The notes: generated from the letters alone by a model not told the origin. Shown: positions 1 through 7,799, counted from the stretch's first letter. The stretch is DNA of 18,025 nt from JBBRHH01 sp038222915 (GCA_038222915.1 JBBRHH010000049.1:1-18025); one strand, 5' to 3'. Numbers and translations are program-made.

Positions 1-15
1 TGAGCAAATCGATTG

Positions 16-711
16 TTAAGCGATCCACTTTGCGATGCCGAACGCGGCGGCGGCCGCGAGTCCGCCCACGACGACGGTTTGGATGGCGCTGCGGATTGGG
101 GTCTTGCCGGTGAAGCGGCCTTTGACGTAGCCGAAAAGCAGCAGGGCGAGAAGCGTTAGCACGATCGACCAGAGCATGGCCCGCTGTTTCACATGCACGA
201 GCATGTAGGGGGCGAGCGGGACGAGGCCGCCGGCGATGTAGGAGGCGGCGATGGTGATCGCGCTGTTGCGGGCGCGGGTGGGCTGCGGCTTTTCGAGGCC
301 GAGCTCGAACTTCATCATGAACTCGATCCAGGCTTCGGGGTTGGCGCGGAGGGCCGCGACAATGGGTTTGATCTGCTCTTCGCTGAGGCCATAGGCACGG
401 AAGACTTCGGCGACTTCCTCTTCTTCGGCCTCGGGCTTCTCGACAACTTCAAGCTCTTCGCGGTGGCGCTCGTTGGCGTAGTGTTCGGAATCTCCACGTG
501 AGGCGAGATATCCGCCCAGGCCCATGGCGATCGCGCCGGCGGCCACTTCGGCGAGGCCGGCGGTGACGATGACGCCGGTGGAGGCGACCGCGCCGGAAAG
601 GCCGGCGGCGAGGGCGAAGGGGACGGTGAGGCCGTCGGACATGCCAATGACGATGTCGCGGACTGTGTCGCCCGCGGTGAAGTGTTTTTCGAGATGGGGG
701 GTCTGGGGCAT
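16..711 (-). CDS. VIT1/CCC1-family divalent metal (Fe/Mn) transporter
   Basis: A 231-aa integral membrane protein of the VIT1/CCC1 family, whose members move ferrous iron or manganese across membranes, usually by exchange with protons. Seen: the N-terminal helix motif around residues 18-31 (RDIVIGMSDGL), about five hydrophobic segments (roughly 29-48, 50-72, 150-170, 176-195, 207-228), and an acidic cytoplasmic insert at 75-145 between helices 2 and 3. That insert ends in FMMKFEL (131-137), with the Met-Met-x-x-Glu spacing of the metal-binding domain described for plant VIT1, plus an EEEE run near 96-99. Length and five-helix layout fit the family. The ATG start puts the motif at the usual distance from the N-terminus; no clear Shine-Dalgarno precedes it. 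It is divergent from comM. Metal specificity (Fe or Mn) cannot be read from the sequence. Confidence 0.88.
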   Translation of the reverse strand: MPQTPHLEKHFTAGDTVRDIVIGMSDGLTVPFALAAGLSGAVASTGVIVTAGLAEVAAGAIAMGLGGYLASRGDSEHYANERHREELEVVEKPEAEEEEVAEVFRAYGLSEEQIKPIVAALRANPEAWIEFMMKFELGLEKPQPTRARNSAITIAASYIAGGLVPLAPYMLVHVKQRAMLWSIVLTLLALLLFGYVKGRFTGKTPIRSAIQTVVVGGLAAAAAFGIAKWIA

Positions 712-783
712 TCTGAAATGTTAGCGAAATTCGACGCGCGTGCAGCCGCATGTCCGAGGCGGAACAGCGGACGGTTGCTCGTC

Positions 784-812
784 TGTTTTACATCGCTCTC
801 GTCCACTATAAT
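784..812 (+). promoter_or_regulatory. Candidate sigma70 -10 element upstream of comM
   Basis: A perfect TATAAT lies at 807-812, about 32 bp before the chosen comM ATG. The hexamer 17 bp upstream (784-789, tgtttt) is a poor -35, so this is a partial promoter match and inferred only. It supports starting comM at 844 rather than at upstream in-frame codons, which would lie upstream of or within the promoter. Confidence 0.3.
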
Positions 813-843
813 CCCGCCACCTCTCACAGGGGCAATTCAGGCC

Positions 844-2346
844 ATGCTCGCGAACGTTCCATCTTTTGTTCTGATCGGCATCGATCCGCTTCTTTGCGAG
901 GTGGAGGTGGATGTGTCGCAGCGCGGGCTGGCGCGGTCGGTGATCGTTGGCCTGGCGCAGACGGCCGTGAAAGAGTCGATTGAGCGGGTGCGGCGGGCGA
1001 TGATCAACAGCGGGTTTCCTTTTCCGCAGCATGCACTGCTGATAAACCTTGCGCCTGCGGATGTGAAGAAGGAGGGGCCTAGCCTCGATTTACCGATCGC
1101 GATTGGGCTTTTGCGGGCTTCGAATTCGATTGCGGAGGATCGACATAAGGAGTTTTTGATTGCGGGCGAGCTTGCGCTGGATGGAAAGCTACGGAAGATC
1201 AAGGGGGCGCTTTCGATGGCGCTACTGGCGAAGCAGAAAAAGTTTCGGGGGGTGATCCTTCCGGAAGAAAATGCGCGGGAGGCGGCGGTGGTGGAGGGGT
1301 TGGAGGTGTATCCGGTGGCGACGCTGGCGCAGGCCGTGGCGTTTTTGAATGAGCAGCTTCCACTGGAGCCTTATGAACTGGATGGGCAGCCTTATCAGCA
1401 GTCGCAGCTTTCGCAGGTGCAGGATTTCGCGGATGTGCGCGGGCAGGAGGCGGTGAAGCGGGCAATTACGATTGCGGCTTCGGGGTCGCATAATCTACTG
1501 ATGGTTGGGCCGCCGGGTACGGGCAAGACGATGTTGGCGCAGCGGATTCCGGGGATACTCCCGCCGCTCTCGCGGGCTGAATCTCTGGAGACTACGCGAA
1601 TTTATTCGGCGATGGGGTTGCTGCCGGAGGGCGTGGCGCTGATGGACCAGCGGCCGGTACGGACGCCGCATCATTCGGCGACGGCGCAGGCGCTGATCGG
1701 CGGCGGGACGATTCCGCGGCCGGGGGAGGTTTCGATGGCGCACAATGGGATATTGTTTCTGGATGAGCTTCCGGAGTTTTCACGGTATGTGCTGGAGATG
1801 TTGCGCCAGCCGCTGGAAGGCGGGGAGGTGACGGTGGCGCGGGTGCATGGGTCAGTTAAGTTTCCGGCGCGGTTCATGCTCGTGGCGGCGATGAATCCGA
1901 CGGCGAGCGGATATGCGTCGGAGAATCCGAAGCATCGCGATAAATATCTGGCGAAGCTTTCAGGACCGCTACTGGACCGAATTGATATGCACGTCGAGGT
2001 ACCGGCCGTGACCTATCGGGAGCTGACCGGGAAGCGGCCCGGAACTCCGAGCAGTGTGATGCGGGAGCAGGTGCGGAAGGCGCGAGATATTCAGCATGCG
2101 CGGTTCGACGGGAAGGTGACCAACGCGGCGATGGATAGCCGGGATTTGAAGAAGCACTGTGATTTGACGGATGGGTGTCTGCTGCTGATGAAGCAGGCGA
2201 TGGATGAGATGGGTCTGAGCGCGCGGGCGTATGACAAGGTGCGGCGGGTGGCGCGGACGATTGCTGACATTGAGGGAAGCGATGATATTAATGAGAATCA
2301 TCTGGCCGAGGCGGTGCAGTATCGGCTGCTGGATCGGCGGTTTTGA
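844..2346 (+). CDS. comM: ComM/YifB-type Mg-chelatase-like AAA+ ATPase
   Basis: A 500-aa member of the ComM/YifB family. Characterised ComM is a hexameric AAA+ helicase that promotes branch migration of incoming DNA during natural transformation; in many bacteria its role is untested. Domains in order: an N-terminal S5/Lon-like domain (about 1-180), then the ChlI-type AAA+ module with Walker A GPPGTGKT at 222-229 and Walker B ILFLDE at 303-308 (acidic pair D307/E308), then the C-terminal Mg-chelatase lid domain ending at the stop. Length matches typical ComM (about 500 aa). The reading frame is open back to 682, but the family N-terminus begins at MLANVPSFVLIGID. An AGGGG at 828-832 and a TATAAT at 807-812 also favour ATG 844. 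It runs convergently into rlmN with only 4 bp between stops. Assignment to the family is secure; a role in competence is inferred. Confidence 0.93.
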   Translation: MLANVPSFVLIGIDPLLCEVEVDVSQRGLARSVIVGLAQTAVKESIERVRRAMINSGFPFPQHALLINLAPADVKKEGPSLDLPIAIGLLRASNSIAEDRHKEFLIAGELALDGKLRKIKGALSMALLAKQKKFRGVILPEENAREAAVVEGLEVYPVATLAQAVAFLNEQLPLEPYELDGQPYQQSQLSQVQDFADVRGQEAVKRAITIAASGSHNLLMVGPPGTGKTMLAQRIPGILPPLSRAESLETTRIYSAMGLLPEGVALMDQRPVRTPHHSATAQALIGGGTIPRPGEVSMAHNGILFLDELPEFSRYVLEMLRQPLEGGEVTVARVHGSVKFPARFMLVAAMNPTASGYASENPKHRDKYLAKLSGPLLDRIDMHVEVPAVTYRELTGKRPGTPSSVMREQVRKARDIQHARFDGKVTNAAMDSRDLKKHCDLTDGCLLLMKQAMDEMGLSARAYDKVRRVARTIADIEGSDDINENHLAEAVQYRLLDRRF

Positions 2347-2350
2347 TCGC

Positions 2351-3427
2351 TCATCTGATAGTGCGCACGGGGAGTGAAACGGGCGTTAGCTGGTCGCGCA
2401 GTTGCCCGCAGGCCGCGTTGACGTCTTCGCCGCGGGTTCTGCGGAAGTGGGCCACGATGTTCTTATGCCTCAGGATGCCTAGGAAGCTGTTCATGCGCTC
2501 CTGCGCGGGGCGCTCGTAGACAGTTCCGCTGACGCCTGCGCCGATGGCGTTGTAGGGGATGAGGTTTACGTGGGCTCGGAAGTTTTCCATGAGGTTGGCG
2601 AGTAGGTGGGCTTGTTCATCGGAGTCGTTTAATCCTGCGAGGAGGCAGTATTCGATGGTTGGGATGCGGTGGGTGATCGATTCGAAGCGGCGGGCGGCGG
2701 CCATGATGTCCGGGATGTTATAGCGGCGATTCATGGGGACCAGGCGCGCGCGGGTGGCGTCGTCGGGGGCGTGGAGGGAGATGGCGAGGTGGACGTTGAG
2801 GCCGGCTGCGGCTAGGCGGTCGATGCCGGGGACGATGCCTACGGTGGAGACGGTGATGTGCCGGCCGCCGAGCTGGCCGAGGTCGGGGCCGGCGATGCGG
2901 CGGATGGCCTCCAGGACGTTGTCGAGGTTGAGCATGGGCTCGCCCATGCCCATGAAGACGAGGGTTTGCAGGCGGCGGTTGTCCGTGGCGGCGCGCTCCT
3001 TAAGGTGGAGGAATTGCTCGACGATTTCGCCGGCGGAGAGGTCCCGCTCGAGGCCGTTGCGGGTGCTGGCGCAGAAGTCGCAGCGCATGGCGCAGCCGAT
3101 TTGCGAGGAGACGCAGCCGGCGGCGCGGTCAGGGCGATGGGACGGCATGAGAACGGTTTCAACCGAGCCGCCGTTGGCCATGGCGAGGAGAAGTTTTACG
3201 GTGCCGTCGGCGCTTTGCTGCTCGGCCGCGATGGTGGACTGGCGGAGGGCGATGTCAGTCGCGAGCCTGGCGCGAAGGGAGTTGCCGAGTTGGGTGTCGT
3301 TGAAGGTGACTTTGCCTGGCGATTGGTAGAGGGCACGAAGGAGGCGGCGGGCATGGGAGGTTGGATGGCCCCAGGTTTGGAGCTGGGCGGTTAGGGTTGG
3401 GAGGTTGAAATCGGAGAGGGCTGGCAT
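2351..3427 (-). CDS. rlmN: Dual-specificity 23S rRNA A2503 / tRNA A37 C2-methyltransferase RlmN
   Basis: A radical-SAM methyltransferase of 358 aa that makes 2-methyladenosine at 23S rRNA A2503 and, in characterised members, at A37 of some tRNAs. Seen: the CxxxCxxC [4Fe-4S] motif (C112, C116, C119, in GCAMRCDFCAS), the mechanistic cysteine seven residues earlier (C105, in CVSSQIGC), GMGEPMLN for SAM binding, and the C-terminal NAACGQL cysteine that carries the methyl group in RlmN. All catalytic cysteines are therefore present, and it is not a Cfr-like divergent copy. The frame is open to 3505, but that would run 47 bp into pheT; the ATG at 3427 (MPALSDFNL) matches the family N-terminus. It sits 31 bp downstream of pheT on the same strand, so co-transcription is plausible. 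Confidence 0.94.
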   Translation of the reverse strand: MPALSDFNLPTLTAQLQTWGHPTSHARRLLRALYQSPGKVTFNDTQLGNSLRARLATDIALRQSTIAAEQQSADGTVKLLLAMANGGSVETVLMPSHRPDRAAGCVSSQIGCAMRCDFCASTRNGLERDLSAGEIVEQFLHLKERAATDNRRLQTLVFMGMGEPMLNLDNVLEAIRRIAGPDLGQLGGRHITVSTVGIVPGIDRLAAAGLNVHLAISLHAPDDATRARLVPMNRRYNIPDIMAAARRFESITHRIPTIEYCLLAGLNDSDEQAHLLANLMENFRAHVNLIPYNAIGAGVSGTVYERPAQERMNSFLGILRHKNIVAHFRRTRGEDVNAACGQLRDQLTPVSLPVRTIR

Positions 3428-3458
3428 TTCTGTCCAGAATAGTAGCCAGTGATTAAGA

Positions 3459-5471
3459 TCACGCGCGAACGGTCGCGTTAAGTTCCTTTGCGGATTCCAC
3501 GACAAACTTTTGAACGGCCGCTTCGACCTCGTCGCTCGTAAGCGTCTTTGTTGCGGAACGGAAGACTAAGGTTAGGGTGACGCTCTTTGAGCCTTTTTCC
3601 AGTGGTTTGCCGCGATATGTTGTTACGTATTCAGACTGTTCAAGGTCGGGGAGTTTAAGCGTACTAAGGAGCGATTCGATTTGGGCGTAGAGGACTGCGT
3701 CGGCCACCACCAGAGAGACATCGCGACGGACCGCTGGGTATTTTGGAGTTGGGCTTAATTGGGGGACGTGTTGGGCGGCGGATAGAAGGGGAGCTAGTTC
3801 CAGTTCGGCGGTGGCGGGGGATTCTCGAAGGTCTAGTTTGGTGAGGACGGATTTGGCGATGAGGCCGAGGTGGCCGATGTTTTTGTTGTTCCATTCGATG
3901 CGGCCGGCAGCGCCGGGTTCGTAGCCTGGGCGATCTTCCGGGATGATCTTTACGGGGAGTTGGGCGTTGAGGCGATGGAGGAGGGTTTCGACCACGCCGC
4001 GGACTTCGTGGAGGTCGGCGCTGCCAATTAGGCCTATGCGGCGGCGTTCGTCGAGTTGGCCGGCAGAGTCGTACCAGAAGGTGGGGCCGATTTCGAAGAG
4101 TTTTGCGCCGTGGTTGCCGGATTTTTCGTTGAAGCGAACTGCTTCGAGAAGGCCGGGGAGGAGGCTGGGGCGGAGGTGGGCGTTGGAGTCGCGGGTTACT
4201 TTTTCGGCTCGGGGGAGAGTGGCGGCTTCCTTTGGCTTGAAGTCGGCGGCGAGGTTGTCGCTGACGAAGGTGACGGTGATGGCCTCGAAGTAGCCACTGG
4301 AAACGAGGAGCGTGCGAAGGGTGTCGATGGTGCGCAGGGCCGGATCGGGTGGGGCGATGCGGATGGAGATTTCTTCGCGGATGGGGATGCGGTGGTAGCC
4401 GAGGACGCGGGCGACTTCTTCGACGAGGTCGACTTCAATGTTGACGTCGAGTCGCGAGCTGGGGACGGTGACTTCGATGCGATTGTCGAGGAGTTTCGGG
4501 GAGAAGCGGAGGCGGGTAAGAGCCTCTAATACTTCCTGCGACGGGAAGTTTACGCCTAAAACCTGATGGAGTTTGTCGAGGCGGAGCGTGAGATGTCGCG
4601 GGGAGTCGTTGGGGGAGCCGGCTTCGGCGTGGCCGGCGAGGAGTTGGCCGCCGGCGGTTTCGAGGATGAGTTGGGCGGCGCGGAGGCTTGCTCGCTCCGG
4701 GAGGGTTGGATCGATCTGACGTTCGAAGCGGTAAGAGCTGTCGGATTTCAGAGCGAGAGCGCGGGAGGTTTTGCGGACGGAGAGGGGGTCGAAGCGGGCG
4801 GATTCGAGGAGGACGTTGACGGTGTTGCTGGAGATTTCGGAGTCGAGGCCGCCCATGACGCCTGCAAGGGCGACGGGGCGATTGGCGTCGGCGATGACGA
4901 GCATGGTGGCGTCGAGCGTCCGCTCTTTGCCATCGATGCTGGTGAGCTTTTCGCTTGGCTTTGCGCGGCGGACGATGATCTTGTTGCCCTGGACTTTGTC
5001 GGCGTCGAAGGCATGGAGGGGCTGGCCCATTTCGAACATGACGTAGTTGGTGATGTCGACGACGTTGTTGATGACGGGGAGGCCGACGGCCAGGAGGCGG
5101 CGGGCCATCCATTGGGGGCTTGGGCCGATCTTTACGTTGCGGATGATGCGAGCGGTGTAGTGGGGGCAGAGATCGGCAGCTTCGATGGCGACCGAGACTG
5201 CGGACGGGGTTGTTGTCGCGGATGTGGGCAGCGTTGGGGGTGCGAGTTCGGTGGTGGGGCGGTTGAGGAGGGCGGAAAGTTCGCGGGCGACGCCGATGTG
5301 GGAGAGGCAGTCGCCGCGGTTGCTGGTGACTTCGACGTCGATGATGGTGTCAGTGCCGGCGGTCTCGAAATTCTCGACGGGGAGGCCGCCGTTGGTGAGG
5401 GCGTCGGCGGCCGTATTGGCGTCGAGGGGGCCCGGCAAATATTGAGAAAGCCATTCGAGGCTGATTTTCAT
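3459..5471 (-). CDS. pheT: Phenylalanine--tRNA ligase beta subunit, short form lacking the EMAPII-like domain
   Basis: Beta subunit of the (alpha-beta)2 class II phenylalanyl-tRNA synthetase, which attaches Phe to tRNA-Phe in the cytoplasm. At 670 aa it is shorter than the roughly 790-800 aa of E. coli-type PheT. The N-terminal strand (MKISLEWLSQYL) runs almost directly into TIIDVEVTSNRGDCLSHIGVA at residues 42-62. The OB-fold tRNA-binding (EMAPII-like) insertion normally found between these is absent. Next come B3/B4 (about 100-270, with ITNYVMFEMGQPLHAFD and the LAGVMGG loop), B5 (about 290-360), a catalytic-like core (about 380-570) and the FDX-ACB anticodon-binding domain (about 577-669). 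The ATG start has a GGAAG seven bases upstream. No pheS lies next to it: its upstream neighbour is a divergent small gene. A TGGAAA-17-TACATT pair upstream on the minus strand is a weak promoter candidate. Confidence 0.93.
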   Translation of the reverse strand: MKISLEWLSQYLPGPLDANTAADALTNGGLPVENFETAGTDTIIDVEVTSNRGDCLSHIGVARELSALLNRPTTELAPPTLPTSATTTPSAVSVAIEAADLCPHYTARIIRNVKIGPSPQWMARRLLAVGLPVINNVVDITNYVMFEMGQPLHAFDADKVQGNKIIVRRAKPSEKLTSIDGKERTLDATMLVIADANRPVALAGVMGGLDSEISSNTVNVLLESARFDPLSVRKTSRALALKSDSSYRFERQIDPTLPERASLRAAQLILETAGGQLLAGHAEAGSPNDSPRHLTLRLDKLHQVLGVNFPSQEVLEALTRLRFSPKLLDNRIEVTVPSSRLDVNIEVDLVEEVARVLGYHRIPIREEISIRIAPPDPALRTIDTLRTLLVSSGYFEAITVTFVSDNLAADFKPKEAATLPRAEKVTRDSNAHLRPSLLPGLLEAVRFNEKSGNHGAKLFEIGPTFWYDSAGQLDERRRIGLIGSADLHEVRGVVETLLHRLNAQLPVKIIPEDRPGYEPGAAGRIEWNNKNIGHLGLIAKSVLTKLDLRESPATAELELAPLLSAAQHVPQLSPTPKYPAVRRDVSLVVADAVLYAQIESLLSTLKLPDLEQSEYVTTYRGKPLEKGSKSVTLTLVFRSATKTLTSDEVEAAVQKFVVESAKELNATVRA

Positions 5472-5566
5472 AGTTACACTTCCGCGTTGGTTGGCGAGAA
5501 TGTAGCGGGAAGCCGAAAGTTTTCCATTTTCAGGACTATGGCCGACGCGGAAAGCAGGCAGACGGT

Positions 5567-5863
5567 ATGGAACATCGCGATGCGGAAGTAGCGGACGTGG
5601 TTGTGATCATTGACGCGAAGTATGCGGGCCGGAATCAGGAGGTTGTGGATCGGTTGCAGGCGATGGGGATGCAGATTGACAGCGTTGATGATGACGACGG
5701 TGCGGTGGAGGGCACGGTCGAGGCGGCCAAACTGCGGGATATCGAGAAGTTGGAAGGAGTGGAGGATGTGCGGGTGGTCTTTGCTTACATCGCCGACTAT
5801 CCACAGGGTGACCCGCGAGATCGTGATCCGGGCGATGGGGAAGACCTGAGGGAGCCGAAATAA
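5567..5863 (+). CDS. Small protein resembling cyanobacterial/planctomycete proteins labelled 'ketohydroxyglutarate aldolase'
   Basis: A 98-aa acidic soluble protein with no signal peptide or membrane helix. Residues 10-75 read as a beta-alpha-beta-beta-alpha-beta (ferredoxin-like) pattern: strand DVVVIID, helix with EVVDRLQAMGM, strand IDSVDDDDGAVEGTV, helix AAKLRDIEKLEGVEDV, strand VVFAYI. From memory this resembles small proteins (about 80 aa) that databases often label 'ketohydroxyglutarate aldolase', with the pattern R..EV...L...GM.V...G...G.V...L..LEGV. No aldolase TIM barrel fits in this length, so that label should not be taken as a function. The C-terminus (DPRDRDPGDGED) is probably disordered. 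It is divergent from pheT across a 95-bp gap and converges on purD with 7 bp between stops. The ATG at 5567 has no strong Shine-Dalgarno, and a start at GTG 5597 or 5600 is possible. Confidence 0.6.
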   Translation: MEHRDAEVADVVVIIDAKYAGRNQEVVDRLQAMGMQIDSVDDDDGAVEGTVEAAKLRDIEKLEGVEDVRVVFAYIADYPQGDPRDRDPGDGEDLREPK

Positions 5864-5870
5864 ACGCGGA

Positions 5871-7154
5871 TTAAATCAGGCCGAGCTTGCGAATGGCCTG
5901 GTAGCCGATGTCTTTGCGGTAATAGATTCCGTCGAAGTGGATTTTTTGCATGGCCTGGTACGCGCGCGTCTGGGCTTCGGCGATATCGCGGCCGAGGGCT
6001 GTGACGCTGAGGACGCGGCCGCCATCGGTCACGGTTTTGCCGTCCTGGAGGCGGGTGCCGGCGTGGAAAACTTTTACGTCGGGCAACGCGTCGGCGTCAT
6101 CAAGGCCGGTGATGGGGAGGCCGGTGGGGTACTTGCCGGGGTAGCCAGCGCTGGAGGCGACGACACACAGGGCGGGGCGTTCGTCCCATTTCAGGGTGAT
6201 TTCGCTCAAGCGATTTTCTGCGACGGCCAGCATGACTTCGAGCAGATCGCTTTGCAGGCGCATCATCAGGGGCTGAGTTTCGGGATCGCCAAAGCGGCAG
6301 TTGAATTCGAGTACGCGTGGGCCGCCGGTGGTGAGCATGAGGCCGGCGTAGAGGACGCCGGAATATTCGATGCCATCGCGGCGAAGGCCGTCGATGGTGG
6401 GGACGAGGATGTCGCGCTCGATCTGGCGGAGGACCGAGTCGGTGATGAGTGGGGTGGGGGAATACGCGCCCATGCCACCGGTCATGGGCCCAGTGTCGCC
6501 GTCGTCGATGGCTTTGTGATCCTGGGCACTTTCCATGAGGTAGATGGAACTTTTGTCGACAAAGGCGAGGATGGAACATTCCGGGCCGTTGAGCATTTCT
6601 TCGATGACAATGCGGGCACCAGCCGAGCCGTGGGCGCGGTCGCGCATGATGGTGCGAATGGCTTCGACGGCGATGTCGGTGCGTTGGCAGATGGTGACGC
6701 CTTTGCCCTTGGCAAGGCCGGCGGCCTTGATGACAAGTGGACCGCCGCGATGAAGAACATATTCCTCGGCGGCGCTGGGGTCGGTGAAGGTGCGGGCTTC
6801 GGCGGTGGGGATGGCCTGATGGCGCATCAATTCCTTGGCGAACCACTTGTCGGCTTCGAGCTGGGCGGCCTCGGCGCTTGGCCCGAAGACGGGAAGTTTC
6901 ATAGCGCGGATGCGATCGGCGAGGCCGGCGGCGAGCGGGTCTTCGGGGCCGATGACGACAAATTCGATGCCGTTTTTGCGGATGAAATCCTCGATGGCCG
7001 GGAAGTTCATCGGATCGAGGGGGACATTGTCGGCGACTTGTGCGGTGCCGGGGTTGCCTGGTGCGACAAAGAGGGCGGTTACGCGAGCGGAGGCCGCAAG
7101 TTTCCAGGCGAGCGCATGTTCGCGGCCGCCGTTACCGATCAACAGAACTTTCAT
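5871..7154 (-). CDS. purD: Phosphoribosylamine--glycine ligase (GAR synthetase)
   Basis: A 427-aa ATP-grasp enzyme for the second step of de novo purine synthesis: 5-phosphoribosylamine + glycine + ATP gives glycinamide ribonucleotide. Seen: the N-terminal Rossmann-like domain with MKVLLIGNGGREHALAW, the ATP-grasp domain with a glycine-rich loop around GPLVIKAAGLAKGKGV, the acidic/metal motif EFNCRFGDPETQPLM, and the C-terminal domain with a VVASSAGYPGKYP stretch. It is full length for single-domain PurD, with no fusion to PurM or PurN. The start is the ATG at 7154, with GGAG ten bases upstream. No other pur gene is adjacent, so it is probably its own transcription unit. Confidence 0.96.
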   Translation of the reverse strand: MKVLLIGNGGREHALAWKLAASARVTALFVAPGNPGTAQVADNVPLDPMNFPAIEDFIRKNGIEFVVIGPEDPLAAGLADRIRAMKLPVFGPSAEAAQLEADKWFAKELMRHQAIPTAEARTFTDPSAAEEYVLHRGGPLVIKAAGLAKGKGVTICQRTDIAVEAIRTIMRDRAHGSAGARIVIEEMLNGPECSILAFVDKSSIYLMESAQDHKAIDDGDTGPMTGGMGAYSPTPLITDSVLRQIERDILVPTIDGLRRDGIEYSGVLYAGLMLTTGGPRVLEFNCRFGDPETQPLMMRLQSDLLEVMLAVAENRLSEITLKWDERPALCVVASSAGYPGKYPTGLPITGLDDADALPDVKVFHAGTRLQDGKTVTDGGRVLSVTALGRDIAEAQTRAYQAMQKIHFDGIYYRKDIGYQAIRKLGLI

Positions 7155-7217
7155 GAGAGAGGCACTCCGGGAAGCCTGGGTTTACAAGCGAGGGTTAATG
7201 GTCAAAAGGCTCTGCGG

Positions 7218-7246
7218 AGTGTAGTGGGGTAGGAGTGGGGCAACAA
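7218..7246 (-). promoter_or_regulatory. Candidate sigma70 promoter for purD
   Basis: On the minus strand TTGTTG (-35, plus-strand 7241-7246) and TACACT (-10, plus-strand 7218-7223) are separated by exactly 17 bp and lie about 64 bp upstream of the purD ATG. The match is 3/6 and 4/6 to consensus, so it is only a candidate. No riboswitch-like structure was recognised in the leader. Confidence 0.25.
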
Positions 7247-7263
7247 GCGGGATAACGTTGAGG

Positions 7264-7291
7264 TTGATTGTGTAGGGATAGCGTGTAGAAT
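7264..7291 (+). promoter_or_regulatory. Candidate sigma70 promoter for tRNA-Pro
   Basis: TTGATT at 7264-7269 and TAGAAT at 7286-7291 are separated by 16 bp. The -10 ends 12 bp before the first base of the mature tRNA, so transcription would begin about 5-6 bases upstream of the acceptor stem. The placement and the 4/6 and 5/6 matches make this the most credible promoter for the tRNA. Confidence 0.5.
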
Positions 7292-7303
7292 CGCTGGACT
7301 GCC

Positions 7304-7378
7304 CGGGGCGTAGCTCAGTTTGGTTAGAGCGCTAGACTGGGGGTCTAGAGGTCGCAGGTTCGAATCCTGTCGCCCCGA
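7304..7378 (+). tRNA. tRNA-Pro (anticodon GGG)
   Basis: A 75-nt cloverleaf can be folded completely. The acceptor stem CGGGGCG (7304-7310) pairs with CGCCCCG (7371-7377), followed by discriminator A at 7378. The D arm contains GCTCAGTTTGGTTAGAGC. The anticodon stem CTAGA (7332-7336) pairs with TCTAG (7344-7348) around a seven-base loop whose middle triplet at 7339-7341 is GGG. The variable loop is AGGTC, and the T arm is GCAGG-TTCGAAT-CCTGT. Anticodon GGG reads proline CCC/CCU codons. The 3' CCA is not encoded and must be added enzymatically. The last bases of the gene are duplicated at 10317-10331. Confidence 0.97.
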
Positions 7379-7379
7379 T
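7365..7379 (+). repeat. tRNA-Pro 3'-end copy of a 15-bp direct repeat (candidate attachment site, left)
   Basis: The last 14 bases of tRNA-Pro plus the next base (TCCTGTCGCCCCGAT) recur with one mismatch at 10317-10331, in the same orientation, about 2.95 kb downstream. tRNA 3' ends are common integration targets, so this could be an attL-type site. No integrase gene lies between the copies, so the interpretation is inference and chance similarity in GC-rich DNA remains possible. Confidence 0.3.
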
Positions 7380-7422
7380 TGACATTCCTTGACGAGTCTC
7401 CTGCTGTACCGGGACTAATGAC

Positions 7423-7447
7423 TCCGGGTGCGACCGTCGCACCCGGA
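7423..7447 (+). terminator. Perfect 11-bp hairpin downstream of tRNA-Pro, possible terminator
   Basis: The arms TCCGGGTGCGA (7423-7433) and TCGCACCCGGA (7437-7447) are exact reverse complements around a CCG loop. The hairpin begins 45 bp after the tRNA. There is no U-run after it, so it is not a canonical Rho-independent terminator. It could still stop transcription, protect a 3' end, or be a DNA-level palindrome. Confidence 0.45.
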
Positions 7448-7794
7448 TCCACATATCTCGTTCATCTCACGTCATAATCAACGAACAGATCGCCTTCAGC
7501 GAAACGCTACTTTTGATCATGTCACCGATCCGATCGGGCGTCCCTGCGAATGTCAATTTTTCCTGCAGACATTTGCGCGAGGACCAAAGGACGTATTTGC
7601 CGGGCGTTGTTTCATGCTTGCCGCCGCTGTCCTGCGTGTAGAAACAACAGGGCCCCTGGTCGACCGCAAGGCGCGTTTCTCCTGCCTCGCGACACGATCC
7701 CGTGGTAGGATGGTGAGCAAGGACGTTGTGCGACTTGAACTGGAAATGGACTTCCCCGTTTGCTTGGGCCCGGGCGACAAAACCTGTGTCCAAC

Positions 7795-7799
7795 GAGGA
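7795..7799 (+). promoter_or_regulatory. Ribosome binding site fixing the start of the small LEPR/PPC gene
   Basis: GAGGA at 7795-7799 lies eight bases before the ATG at 7808. This favours 7808 over the upstream in-frame codon at 7760, and places the sorting motif PLESRLYLT only six residues from the N-terminus, as is usual for LEPR-type proteins. Confidence 0.6.

Noticed and set aside
682..843. 54-codon N-terminal extension of ComM
   Set aside because: The residues before MLANVPSF do not fit the family, and the extension crosses a TATAAT element and the Shine-Dalgarno of the 844 start.
4566..5591. 341-codon plus-strand open frame opposite pheT
   Set aside because: Antisense shadow of pheT, low complexity, no motif or start signal.
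5937..7232. 431-codon plus-strand open frame opposite purD
   Set aside because: Antisense shadow of a clear purD; Gly/Asp/Ala-rich with no domain.
7467..7793. 108-codon minus-strand open frame in the tRNA/LEPR spacer
   Set aside because: No recognisable domain, odd Cys-rich composition and no Shine-Dalgarno; could be decayed sequence but I cannot support a gene.
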